Assembly (NCBI RefSeq): GCF_021245735.1
Contig: NZ_JAJISB010000046.1
Span: 1 to 41,270, forward strand
Source: Brevibacillus daliensis
GTDB taxonomy: Bacteria > Bacillota > Bacilli > Brevibacillales > Brevibacillaceae
Length of the DNA stretch: 41,270 nucleotides
Direction of reading: 5' to 3'
Part shown: piece after piece, positions 24,746 through 34,113 of the stretch
How the letters are laid out: each line of letters starts with the position of its first letter
How positions within the stretch are numbered: position 1 is the first letter of the stretch
The notes under the pieces: model-generated
The model's input: only the letters and a program-made list of their open reading frames with translations
Database searches by the model: none
What the model was told of the DNA's origin: nothing
Translations under genes and position numbers: made by a program

Positions 24746-26704
24746 CTACCTCTTTCTTTCAATAGGTTTTAAAGCTCGGCCGACTCTTGTCTCGGTCGAT
24801 CTCAATTGTTTTAATACAGGTTCAAAATGCTCTCTCAGTTCCGATTTACTTATCAGTAAGGCTGTCAAATCATTACCAACAGCGGGTGGGATAGTATCCG
24901 CAGGCACATTTAATAATGTACGAGTGAGAACTTCAACACTTTCAACGATACCCTTTTCTATTAGTCCCCTTAATGCATCGTAACCAACTTTTTGGTCTGG
25001 ATTCCTTTGGATATGCTTTTCAATCTGATTTAGCAGTAGAATGCGTTCGTCTGCGTTGAGCTTCAACGTAGAATCAACTGCGCGTCCCATTCTTCCAGCA
25101 TTTGAAGAAAGTATGTCGTCAAGTATGGCCCTTACAAATGGTGGTATCATAGATACCCCGGATAAAGTTGAACTCAGCTTATCCCTCGCTACCCAGAAAT
25201 AATCCCTCAAATCTATCTCACTCAGTAACGGTTCCATAGCGATCCAACGGCGCATAAAAGAAGAAGACCATTGTGAATCAATTTTTTTAACCTCTTCTTC
25301 AATATCGACATTACCATCAGGTGGTGCCAAAATCGCTTCAAACTGCTTTAACTCGCTAGACCTTCCTTCTTGTTTTGCCTGCCACTCGAATAAATCCATA
25401 AACTGCTTATAGTGTCCGTATTCAAGGACCATCAATTTTACCAGAACGTCATCCCGGATGCTTTGCAGTCCTGCAACTCTTGCTAATTCCTTTCTTAGAA
25501 AATAGGCATTTAAAAATCGCTTAACTTGCCTTGGATTTCCTTTAAGTCCTTCAGTAATGAGCGGAGCAATGCTGGAACTGAAAATCAAACTCTCACTTAG
25601 CGTAGCCGGAAGTTCGTTCTCGCCAAATGCTTCTTTCACGGCAGCGTATCCGAATACGGAATAACGATTCGCACACCTCTGATCCTCGCAAGCCTTGTGA
25701 ACCTTACCAAGTAAAGTTTCATTTTCAATGTCCCTAGCACAGAACAATAGTGCCATATAGCTTTCCACCTCAGCCGGTGATAGCTTTGGCAGTCTATACG
25801 GAATTTGTATCAACTTTTCCAAGTAATCGGTTACAAGTCTCTCTGAAGCCTCGGTAGGGTCTCGCTCATCCTTGAATTTCATTTGCGAATACCTAACCTC
25901 GATTGCATGACGTACTATCCGAGGATCAGCTCCTATAACGAATGCTGTTCTTTCTACATTTAAAAATAATTTGATTGCTTCTAAATTTTCTATGATGCGT
26001 TCGTTCGAACACCTGTCTAAATCATCGATTAATACGACCAAGGATTCAATATTTGTTTCTTTAAGCAGCTTTTCGAAGTCCTGACGAAATGTTCGTACAT
26101 CCATGGCGCTTGCTTCGCTTTTATCTTCCCTTATCATTTCCTCCCAATTAATCTCGGATTTTGATTTCCCTTCTTTTCCTGCCTCTTCATTGTCTTTTTT
26201 CGGCAGAATTGATTCAAATATTTTTTTACCAGAGCCCATTAAACTTGGTACAATACTTGCTCCGCCCGTTATATATGCTGCCAGTGCAGGCATACCAATT
26301 TCTTTTACACCAAACTTTGCTACACGCATCCAATTAACAGACTTTAGTAGTCCGGCAACTTTCTCTTTAATTATAGGTCCAAATCTCTTGTGCTCCCCAA
26401 GCTGTAATAAGATTGAGCTAAGCAACGCAGACTTTGCATCGTCATATCCTTCAAAAAGCCAACCATTGAAATATAAAACTGCGATTTTTTCATATTTCTC
26501 TTTTTCAGGTGAGTCTGGAGGATAATTTTCGGGATCTAAATCATGCTCTAACATTTTCATAATACTTGTTTTCCCACTACCCCAGTCCCCAAAAACTCCT
26601 AATGTAACAGGTAGTAACTTAGGATTGGTTACAACTGATCTTATTAAGTCGACATGGACTTTAAAACCCAATAAGTCCTGAGAAGTTTCATTATCTGACC
26701 ACAT
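24746..26704 (-). CDS. qatA: QatA, KAP-family P-loop NTPase of the Qat system
   Basis: The 652-residue protein has Walker A GDWGSGKT (39-46) and Walker B LIDDLDR (225-231), the DDLDR form that defines KAP NTPases. The usual KAP insert between them includes a hydrophobic stretch (about 135-160; MPALAAYITGGASIVPSLMG) that may contact the membrane. It also has NPRQVKRFLNAY (about residue 393), a KAP signature. It is the first gene of qatABCD and probably provides the ATP-driven sensing step of phage defence. The C-terminal 200 residues are helical. Confidence 0.9.
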   Translation of the reverse strand: MWSDNETSQDLLGFKVHVDLIRSVVTNPKLLPVTLGVFGDWGSGKTSIMKMLEHDLDPENYPPDSPEKEKYEKIAVLYFNGWLFEGYDDAKSALLSSILLQLGEHKRFGPIIKEKVAGLLKSVNWMRVAKFGVKEIGMPALAAYITGGASIVPSLMGSGKKIFESILPKKDNEEAGKEGKSKSEINWEEMIREDKSEASAMDVRTFRQDFEKLLKETNIESLVVLIDDLDRCSNERIIENLEAIKLFLNVERTAFVIGADPRIVRHAIEVRYSQMKFKDERDPTEASERLVTDYLEKLIQIPYRLPKLSPAEVESYMALLFCARDIENETLLGKVHKACEDQRCANRYSVFGYAAVKEAFGENELPATLSESLIFSSSIAPLITEGLKGNPRQVKRFLNAYFLRKELARVAGLQSIRDDVLVKLMVLEYGHYKQFMDLFEWQAKQEGRSSELKQFEAILAPPDGNVDIEEEVKKIDSQWSSSFMRRWIAMEPLLSEIDLRDYFWVARDKLSSTLSGVSMIPPFVRAILDDILSSNAGRMGRAVDSTLKLNADERILLLNQIEKHIQRNPDQKVGYDALRGLIEKGIVESVEVLTRTLLNVPADTIPPAVGNDLTALLISKSELREHFEPVLKQLRSTETRVGRALKPIERKR

Positions 26705-27240
26705 TGCAGTGCACCTCTACATTTATTAGTATCGAGCGTCCTAATAGAGCTGAATAGTGTAACCCTTAATTCGTTAGTGAAACTCGTAACCACCAGGATG
26801 GTTATGGTAATCAATAAAAAACTGTATATTTGATTGAATGCTTACTATCCCAACATATTCATTTATGTAGGGACAGACATTTAATCAGTGATATTTATTT
26901 TATCTTCAGCTTGTTGCTGCCGTTCCAATTATTTGCGTCCGATTGAGCCATTATCTGATTGCCGATACCTTGCATTCTGATAAAATACTAAATAAGTTAA
27001 TAGTCCCCCAATTATGGTACCGTAGAAACTGATCCAATTCATTATTAGTGGTTATGTAGATAATATGGATTGAAACAATAAATCCTACAATAAACGGTGA
27101 TGAAATATTGGAATCCAGAAATAACGAAGCAATGTTTCGTTGCGATTGTTCAACAAATAATCCCCTACTTCACTATATATTAGGCAAAAGGTTGCCATCT
27201 GTATTTCTTTCTCCAATACAATACTCTAAGTCTTGTAGGG
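26705..27240 (-). other. Long gap between gajB-like and qatA genes, with one tiny frame
   Basis: These 536 bases hold no full gene. On the minus strand 27042-26929 encodes 37 residues, MNWISFYGTIIGGLLTYLVF followed by a polar tail. This looks like the membrane start of small proteins of the WISFWG-IIGG type seen in phage and defence loci. It lacks a ribosome site and is probably a relic. The region should also contain the qat promoter, but I could not pick out convincing -35/-10 boxes. Confidence 0.35.
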
Positions 27241-28407
27241 CTATATTCTGAACTTTAAAACTCTAACGTTATTACCATCTAAATTGATAATATCTTCAAA
27301 AAAATATCTGTTGGGTTTGAGCTTCTCAACCACAAAAGCCAAGCTATACTTTGCCCGCGTGACACCAACATAATATTTATCTGGAGCTTTCAATCGACTA
27401 CTGGGATCTAACAAGAATGAATAAAGTGGTTTATTAGGGAATATTAAAACACGTTCCAAAGTCATCCCCTTGCTGACACCAAAATTTAGGGATGGATACC
27501 CTAAGGTTGGCGTCTTGATATCGTATTTTAAGATATTTGGTTTTAAGTGCTGAATATAAGCATGTACATCAGTTTGAAGAATCTGAAAAACCCCGATGTA
27601 CGGTTCTTCGGCTTCTAATGCTCCAATAATCGGGTCCTCTGGGTATACCAAATTCGCAAAATTTGCTATATCAGAAACAAATCGTTTGGAGGTATTATTT
27701 TTAACAATGTTAATACGATGTGAATCTCTGCAAGTCTCAAGATAACTGAAAACATTCATACCACCTTTTTTTCTATCAGATTTCGGATTATGAGTCTTTA
27801 ATGTCGCTTGTTTATAGTCACCAACACAATAAATTTTTATAGTTGAAAGGAATAGTAATTCGAGGAGTTCTATATCTTTCCCCACTAAATCCTGTAACTC
27901 ATCGATATAGATGCATGCATATGTGTCCTCAAGTCTTTTTAATACAGCTCCATCGGATAATTTATTTAATAAAAGTGCAAACTCGGAAGCACGATTGGCT
28001 TTAACATCATTATTTCTATTTAAAAAATAAGATGTCGTATTTTTTTTCGCATAATCAACACCGTACATACTGGAAAAATCAAAAGATCTTATCTGGCTAA
28101 TTTCCCCCAAAAAACTTCTCTGGTATGGTCTGATTAATTCTTTTAGAATGAATTGAAACCAGGTACTTATAACAACATTTTTATCGAGAACACCATTATT
28201 TTGTTTCGCATATTCTTTCTTTATAGAGTAAATACCTTTATGCGTGTAAGACAACATCAAAACTTTCTTAGTAGATTCCACAGTTAAAGACCTTGCATCA
28301 TTACACATACCATATGTTTTACCAGAGCCGGCACAAGCAAGAACTAATGTATTATCGTATTGCATTTTTAATATACGTGGGATATTCGATACATTCATCT
28401 GAGTCAA
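27241..28407 (-). CDS. gajB: UvrD/Rep-type helicase, GajB-like
   Basis: The 388-residue superfamily 1 helicase has Walker A CAGSGKT (about 25-31), Walker B YIDELQDL, a GDYKQAT motif III and, near the C-terminus, SKGMTLERVLIFP and VGVTRAKYSL (motifs V and VI). It is much shorter than UvrD (over 700) and than the GajB of Bacillus cereus (about 494), so inserted subdomains are reduced. It overlaps the OLD-type nuclease gene by about 55 bases, so the pair is coupled. OLD nuclease plus UvrD-like helicase is the Gabija arrangement. The start is TTG 28407 or ATG 28398. Confidence 0.8.
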   Translation of the reverse strand: MTQMNVSNIPRILKMQYDNTLVLACAGSGKTYGMCNDARSLTVESTKKVLMLSYTHKGIYSIKKEYAKQNNGVLDKNVVISTWFQFILKELIRPYQRSFLGEISQIRSFDFSSMYGVDYAKKNTTSYFLNRNNDVKANRASEFALLLNKLSDGAVLKRLEDTYACIYIDELQDLVGKDIELLELLFLSTIKIYCVGDYKQATLKTHNPKSDRKKGGMNVFSYLETCRDSHRINIVKNNTSKRFVSDIANFANLVYPEDPIIGALEAEEPYIGVFQILQTDVHAYIQHLKPNILKYDIKTPTLGYPSLNFGVSKGMTLERVLIFPNKPLYSFLLDPSSRLKAPDKYYVGVTRAKYSLAFVVEKLKPNRYFFEDIINLDGNNVRVLKFRI

Positions 28408-29980
28408 ATACCCTCAATCCCCATTCTGCTTTATTGTCAATCATGAAAGATTCTACTTCTACCACATTTTTATTAACCATCGAATTTCTTTTTGAAATAA
28501 CCCTTTTAAACTTGTTGAAGACCTCTAATTCAGCCGAATTGACGGCTAAAATACTGGGTTCAATTGTGTGAAGCGATTCATTAGTTTCATAATGTATTTC
28601 TATCAAATCACTATGTTTCTCGGTGTACTCTTTATATTTATCAGAGATATTCCGCTGAACATTCCCATCATTGTCTGTAATAATTCGTAAGGGCTTCCTT
28701 ACTAAAATGGCTAGGTCACAATATCTTTTAAATGCTAATGAATCCACTGTAATGACATCTATTCCATTTTCAATTGGCAACTTTCCATGAACATCCTTGT
28801 AAGCGCGTTGAACAATTAATTCATCAGTCGGCCCCTCAACCAATATCACCTTATCTGCCAATAAAAAACGGACAGTACCGTAACCAGGCAACTTTTTAAA
28901 AAAGTTCATAGTATCAGGGTCTACAGCATCTAATTGACTTATATTTCCTTTATACAGAAGGGTTATGTTTTTCAGTCCTAATTTGTTCGCTACATAACTA
29001 CTGTGAGTTGAAATAAAGACCTGTTTATTCTCGTCTTGATTTATTTTTGATATTAGGCGTGACATATTCCCAAACGCTAAGTTATTTTCAGGCTCCTCAA
29101 ACAGTATTACATTAGATTTCTCTGTATCTTGTTTGAATACTAATTCCATTTTAATTAAGTTCTGAGTACCAAACCCCATATCCTCAAAGGGAATATTCTC
29201 AACGTCAATTGAGACCTCATTCATCCAAGATTCCAGCGCTTCTTCACGCATACCAAACTTAATCGTTTTATCGTCAAGTTTTTCTTCTACTGCCAACCTT
29301 TCATTAAGGGCTAATACGTTTGGATTGTTATTGAATTCGTGTTTCATTTTCTTATACGCCCTAGCTAGATGTACTTTTTCATCCTCAGATAAATTGTTAG
29401 TAATTCGTGAATTGATAAACTTGTTTACTGCTGAGTCATAATCTTTTTGTGTAGTGTCGATCAGTGAAACCTTCACTGGAAACGTCCTAAAAACAATTGG
29501 GTTGTCACCAAAATCTCTCCAACTGATTTTATAAAATTCAACCGGTATATCATAAATTTCCCCGTTTTTTAACATGGCCTGAAATGCTTTTGCAAAATCG
29601 GGGTTAAACTCTACAGTCATACGAATGCCCGGGCAGTCTTCTCCAAGCTCGTTATTTGTTCCTTTATATTCAGTGTTATTACCATCATTCTCAAAATAGG
29701 CTTCTGCGATAATAGAAGGCAGTTCTTCGATTGGTTTAGAGGGATCGGCAATAGTTTCTTTAAAAATAGAACGAGTTGCATAGTTAAAATAGGAGGCTTT
29801 TAATTGGCGTTCAAACGATAAATTATTTATTCTTCCACTTAAAAGCACTTGAATTATCTCAAGCAGGGTACTTTTCCCAGAGTCATTATCGCCGACAAAA
29901 ATATTGCAACCACTGTTCAGTTTTATCCACACACCTGTATACATTCGATAATTCTTAATATATAGTTTATTTATTTTCAC
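28352..29980 (-). CDS. gajA: OLD-family ATPase-TOPRIM nuclease, GajA-like
   Basis: The 542-residue protein has an ABC-type ATPase domain: Walker A GDNDSGKST (30-38), Walker B VILFEEPE (291-298) and switch His H326 in FISTHSS. A TOPRIM nuclease domain follows, with VEGPTDE (E382 region) and ITDNDG (436-438). Class 2 OLD proteins encoded beside a UvrD-like helicase form the Gabija anti-phage system, in which GajA nicks DNA when nucleotides run low. All ATPase and TOPRIM residues I can check are present. The 298 bases upstream to tniQ show no gene, so a promoter probably lies there. Confidence 0.85.
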   Translation of the reverse strand: MKINKLYIKNYRMYTGVWIKLNSGCNIFVGDNDSGKSTLLEIIQVLLSGRINNLSFERQLKASYFNYATRSIFKETIADPSKPIEELPSIIAEAYFENDGNNTEYKGTNNELGEDCPGIRMTVEFNPDFAKAFQAMLKNGEIYDIPVEFYKISWRDFGDNPIVFRTFPVKVSLIDTTQKDYDSAVNKFINSRITNNLSEDEKVHLARAYKKMKHEFNNNPNVLALNERLAVEEKLDDKTIKFGMREEALESWMNEVSIDVENIPFEDMGFGTQNLIKMELVFKQDTEKSNVILFEEPENNLAFGNMSRLISKINQDENKQVFISTHSSYVANKLGLKNITLLYKGNISQLDAVDPDTMNFFKKLPGYGTVRFLLADKVILVEGPTDELIVQRAYKDVHGKLPIENGIDVITVDSLAFKRYCDLAILVRKPLRIITDNDGNVQRNISDKYKEYTEKHSDLIEIHYETNESLHTIEPSILAVNSAELEVFNKFKRVISKRNSMVNKNVVEVESFMIDNKAEWGLRVFDSDECIEYPTYIKNAIR

Positions 29981-30278
29981 AATACATTCTCCTCAAATTT
30001 GTCTGTACAACCATTTTTTATTTATATTAATCCTTCTACGAGTCACATGTTTATATCTTCAACAGACAGTTTATTGATATCAATTAATTGGGAAAAACAA
30101 GCCTTTCACTTCAGTTGGCATATTGTGAGGATTGAAAATCAAAGCTAGGTTATTTGGATGCCTCTATGTTACGGAGTCATCTATGTGTCCACAACTTATG
30201 CGAAATCCCTTTCAAATCCACAGGTTTAATATCAAATTTATTATATCATTTAAAATAGAATTCTAGAGAGATACAGCT

Positions 30279-32198
30279 TCATTTATAATTAACTGCATCC
30301 CATTGTTCATTAATTTCTTTCAATTTTTCCCTAAGTACATGTTTAAATTCATCCGTTATCCCTCGATAAGACCTTCGATATGCTTGAATTGATTCTATTG
30401 TTACCTCTCCATAATTATAGTAAGTTTTGAGTTGCCAGACTAATGCCGGTAAATGTCTTATTTGATACTGTTCCTTGGTTTCAGCACATTCTATAAGTGC
30501 CTGATTGCTATTTGGCAAATGTTGTATGTAATTTTTCAGTCTACCGTTTTCATTCTTGGAAAGAGCTGACATTATTGTATATCTTCTCACCTGCGTACTA
30601 GGATTTGATAGTTTCAATTGCTGGGCCACTTCCTTGACTCTTATTGCCAATGCTTCATCTACTTCTTTCCAGTCAAACCTTTTAATTGATTTAGAAGGAG
30701 GAAGATGCTGTTCGAACCAAATAGAATCATTACGCTTCAACCACATATATGCTGTCCTACACTTTAAACTAAGTTGATACCTATTAAGTTTTGGATAATC
30801 ATTTAATACTTGCTGTAATGCCCTGCGATATATCTTTTTCTTAAAATTATCTTGGTTAATTTCAATGGTAGCAGCCACTTCATTGTAGGTACTTAACACT
30901 CCTGTTTTTTGTTGTTTTAAGTATTCTTTTCCCACTCTTTTAACATAGTCCACAGAACAATATAGTTTTTCAGCAATTTCTTTGTATGGTCTTCTTTCCT
31001 CTAAAAATTGGATCACTAGATCTTCTTTTTCATTTGAATATATAATTTTCTTATGCTTTTTTTCCTTTGCCACTGTTCTCAATTTCCACTCTATAACATA
31101 ACCAACTTGACAGTCCTCACACATAAATGTACAACTCACTCTACCGAATCCTTTGTCTACACGATTGCATCTATGTATTGTCGTTTTCTTATAACTAGGA
31201 CAATGTTTATTTTCACAACTCCATGGACCTGTTCCAAAAGGGATTTCACAGGAATACGGAATTCCTATTAAAATGAAATTCTCCAATGAGCCCGCTAAAA
31301 ATCGAATGATCAGGAGAATCAGAGGGAGATTGATAACCATGAGATCACCCCAAAAGACCCTCTCTAACGTATTCCGTTGAGTAATATGTTCAACATCTAT
31401 TCCTAATCGTGTAAACTGTTCAGGTGTATAGGCAACAGTAAAATCTCTAATGAATAATTTTCGTCTAATACGTTTACCTTCGAACTCCAGATATCCTCTT
31501 GAACTGAGGTATTCTAAATACCTTTGTTTAATTAACCAAACTCTTATACTATTTGAATTACTGATTAAAAAGTGTAGATCTTGATACAAGTTTTTCTCAA
31601 ATACATCATCATCGTCATTATTATTTCTATACTCTATCCTGTGTCCATTTTTGCACTTACCAGTTACTGATGAATACTTTAGCTCCACACCACAGTCGTT
31701 ACAATGTGAAATCAATTTTACTGAGTGCTTATTACAATAGTAAATAAATGCAATTTGATGCTCACGATGAATATACGAACAACCATAATTACTCATATCT
31801 TCTTTCATACAACTGGGACAGTATTTAATAAGATCAGAGACACTCTTCCCATATTTATTACCAACCAATTTTCCAACGCAACTTTCTGCTAACCCTCCAC
31901 CATAATAAATATCATTTAGAACCTCTTCCTTACGTCTTTCAGAAATAAAAGGAAGAAGTAATGGTAGAAGCGTGTAATTGTTAATGATTGATTTAACAGT
32001 GAACTTGTAAGACAAAGGCAGTTTTCTTAACATTACTTCAAGCCCTCTAGGGAAGACTGTAAATTCTGTTTTTGAGTCAAACAACTCTTTATTCGTGTCT
32101 GTTAGCTCTGGATTAAGTGAACAAAGATGATAACGATATAGTATGCTTCTAAAGTCTTCATTAGGTAATGGTGTTGGAAAATACCCAATAGAAATCAC
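30279..32198 (-). CDS. Second TniQ/TnsD-family target-selection protein
   Basis: The N-terminal TniQ domain has the zinc site C-x2-C ... C-x2-H (CPSC and CNKH, around residues 127-158 counting from 32198), as in TnsD and TniQ. A second zinc module begins PFGTGPWSCENKHC and ends CTFMCEDC. A helix-turn-helix-like region follows (EDLVIQFLEERRPYKEIAEK), then a long helical C-terminus. I place the start at GTG 32198 because AGGAGG is 8 bases upstream; this gives 639 residues. It directly follows the first tniQ. Two TniQ proteins in one Tn7-like element usually mean two targeting routes, one a fixed chromosomal site and one for another class of target. Confidence 0.85.
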   Translation of the reverse strand: MISIGYFPTPLPNEDFRSILYRYHLCSLNPELTDTNKELFDSKTEFTVFPRGLEVMLRKLPLSYKFTVKSIINNYTLLPLLLPFISERRKEEVLNDIYYGGGLAESCVGKLVGNKYGKSVSDLIKYCPSCMKEDMSNYGCSYIHREHQIAFIYYCNKHSVKLISHCNDCGVELKYSSVTGKCKNGHRIEYRNNNDDDDVFEKNLYQDLHFLISNSNSIRVWLIKQRYLEYLSSRGYLEFEGKRIRRKLFIRDFTVAYTPEQFTRLGIDVEHITQRNTLERVFWGDLMVINLPLILLIIRFLAGSLENFILIGIPYSCEIPFGTGPWSCENKHCPSYKKTTIHRCNRVDKGFGRVSCTFMCEDCQVGYVIEWKLRTVAKEKKHKKIIYSNEKEDLVIQFLEERRPYKEIAEKLYCSVDYVKRVGKEYLKQQKTGVLSTYNEVAATIEINQDNFKKKIYRRALQQVLNDYPKLNRYQLSLKCRTAYMWLKRNDSIWFEQHLPPSKSIKRFDWKEVDEALAIRVKEVAQQLKLSNPSTQVRRYTIMSALSKNENGRLKNYIQHLPNSNQALIECAETKEQYQIRHLPALVWQLKTYYNYGEVTIESIQAYRRSYRGITDEFKHVLREKLKEINEQWDAVNYK

Positions 32199-32202
32199 AC
32201 TA

Positions 32203-34059
32203 TTATCCTCCTTCATTAACTTCTAAGAAACTGTCCTTACCATTAATTAACTTAAAGAACCTTATTTCCACTCGTTTTCGAAGTGGCTTATTAATTCCTG
32301 CAACCTTTAACAATCTCCACCCCTGAATCTTAAGATTATTACTACTGATTTCTTCAGCAGCCCATTCTAAACGACGTATTTGAAATTGTTCAGTGGTTTC
32401 AATCTGTGTATCTAAATACGACTTGGTTTCTGGTAATTTATTTAGACATTTATCCAGTGCTACAGGGACAACCCTGTTAATATTTCTTATCACTGCTGCC
32501 ATTGTAACCCGTTGAGGTGGAATTACATTCTTAATCATAAAAACTGCCTGTTTAATATCATGTAGAAATCTTTTATCTCTCTCTTGCCAATCTATAATTG
32601 AACTTCGCTTAAAAGATTCTCTTCTGTTATCGGAAATAACCTGGAGTAACCATGTTCGATCATGACGATATAACCATAAGTAGTCTCTAGCGTTCAAATT
32701 CCGAATAGGAATATTATTAAGGTTTGCTTCCTTGACGGAGACCATAAACCGTTCCCGACGAGTTGATAACTCCTGCTTTGTGTCTATCTTTTCTTTATTG
32801 GTGGACATAAGTACCAGTTGATCGTACTTTCTTTTCACCGTACCTGGATCCACACCTAATAAAGAAGCCTTTGCCCGCAAAGACATATTCTGTCTATATA
32901 GCTGATTAAATTTTATATTCCATACATGTCCAAATTGTTTGATTCTACCAATTCTAACTATATCCTTATGCGTTTTATCTGGCCCACTTCTTGAATAAAT
33001 AAACCCACAAGAACAGCTGAATGTCCCAATTGGCAGTCCCGTTTTCGAGCACCTCGTTACTGTGCAATGATCAATTATTAGCTCTCCATAATGCTCGGCT
33101 ATTTTGTTCAAACAAGGCCATGGTCCTTTTCCGAAAGGTAGTTTAGCTTTAGGTAGCTGCTCAGTTATTTCTAAATCCAAAAATTTGTGCATAAGCAGAT
33201 GCCTCAAAGGATGGAAGATCTCGTGTTGTCCTCGCAACATTTTATGGAACCATGAATCACTCGAATCTATCGTGCAGTTTAAATATTGCAGAAAGCCTTC
33301 AGTGTAAAATTCATAAAAACCATGAATGAGTTTTACAAACCGAAATCTCCCGCCGGGTGTAATATATCGCCTACTACTGAGCATTGTTGTATAACTTTTT
33401 AAGGGTTCCATACCTATTTTTTGTAAACTCATCAATCTTGCTGACTGTTCTGAGATCATCAGCAAATGATCCCAATAATTTAAGTTAATTTTTATATCCC
33501 TATATTGATCTATATCCAACTTTACTAAAGGAACAAACTCAAATTGTCGTTCCCGGGTAGTAAAAAATATCTCCGTTTCAGTTAGCGGGCATTTATGTAT
33601 ATGACAGATGTATACTCCTGGTAATTGATGTGAACGATGCCAATAAGGCTCGTTAAATTGTAAAATATTCTCTTTATAGCAAACTTTGCAGAACTTTAAG
33701 TATCTCGGTGACTTAATTAGGCTTGCAGACAATCCTAACGTAACATGAACTTCTCCACACAAGGAGCTTCCTGACATTAGGTTGTATATGTCTACAGCTT
33801 TTCTTTCCGTTAAAAAAGCAGTGTAATATGGGTAAATTGTATGTTTTCGGATTAATGTATCTATCGAGTAATGTTCTCTCAATCTTTGAGATAATTGTTT
33901 CAAACTACTTGGAAGATCTACTGTTGCACTTGAGGATTTATCACCAAATAAATCATTAATCGTTTGTTTCTGTGATGAATTACCGGATATCAAATGGTAT
34001 CTAGCAATTCCGCTATACAGCAACTCATCTTGAAATAACACAGGAAAATGGGATAGCAA
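32203..34059 (-). CDS. tnsD: TnsD-like (TniQ family) target-site protein
   Basis: The protein has 618 residues with a TTG start at 34059 (AGGA about 9 bases upstream). The TniQ zinc site is C124, C127 (CKVC), C152 and H155, with the usual WHRSHQLPGVYICH linker. A second zinc module shares PFGKGPWPC with the next gene and ends FSCSCGF (about 347-353). A helix-turn-helix lies near 394-414. TnsD of Tn7 (508 residues) binds a specific attachment site and recruits TnsC. The DNA target of this protein cannot be read off. It lies 54 bases after tnsC, in Tn7 gene order. Confidence 0.87.
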   Translation of the reverse strand: MLSHFPVLFQDELLYSGIARYHLISGNSSQKQTINDLFGDKSSSATVDLPSSLKQLSQRLREHYSIDTLIRKHTIYPYYTAFLTERKAVDIYNLMSGSSLCGEVHVTLGLSASLIKSPRYLKFCKVCYKENILQFNEPYWHRSHQLPGVYICHIHKCPLTETEIFFTTRERQFEFVPLVKLDIDQYRDIKINLNYWDHLLMISEQSARLMSLQKIGMEPLKSYTTMLSSRRYITPGGRFRFVKLIHGFYEFYTEGFLQYLNCTIDSSDSWFHKMLRGQHEIFHPLRHLLMHKFLDLEITEQLPKAKLPFGKGPWPCLNKIAEHYGELIIDHCTVTRCSKTGLPIGTFSCSCGFIYSRSGPDKTHKDIVRIGRIKQFGHVWNIKFNQLYRQNMSLRAKASLLGVDPGTVKRKYDQLVLMSTNKEKIDTKQELSTRRERFMVSVKEANLNNIPIRNLNARDYLWLYRHDRTWLLQVISDNRRESFKRSSIIDWQERDKRFLHDIKQAVFMIKNVIPPQRVTMAAVIRNINRVVPVALDKCLNKLPETKSYLDTQIETTEQFQIRRLEWAAEEISSNNLKIQGWRLLKVAGINKPLRKRVEIRFFKLINGKDSFLEVNEGG

Positions 34060-34113
34060 TAGAATCTTTCCTTCCCAATAGTACTTTGCAATTTATTACG
34101 TGACCCTATATTT

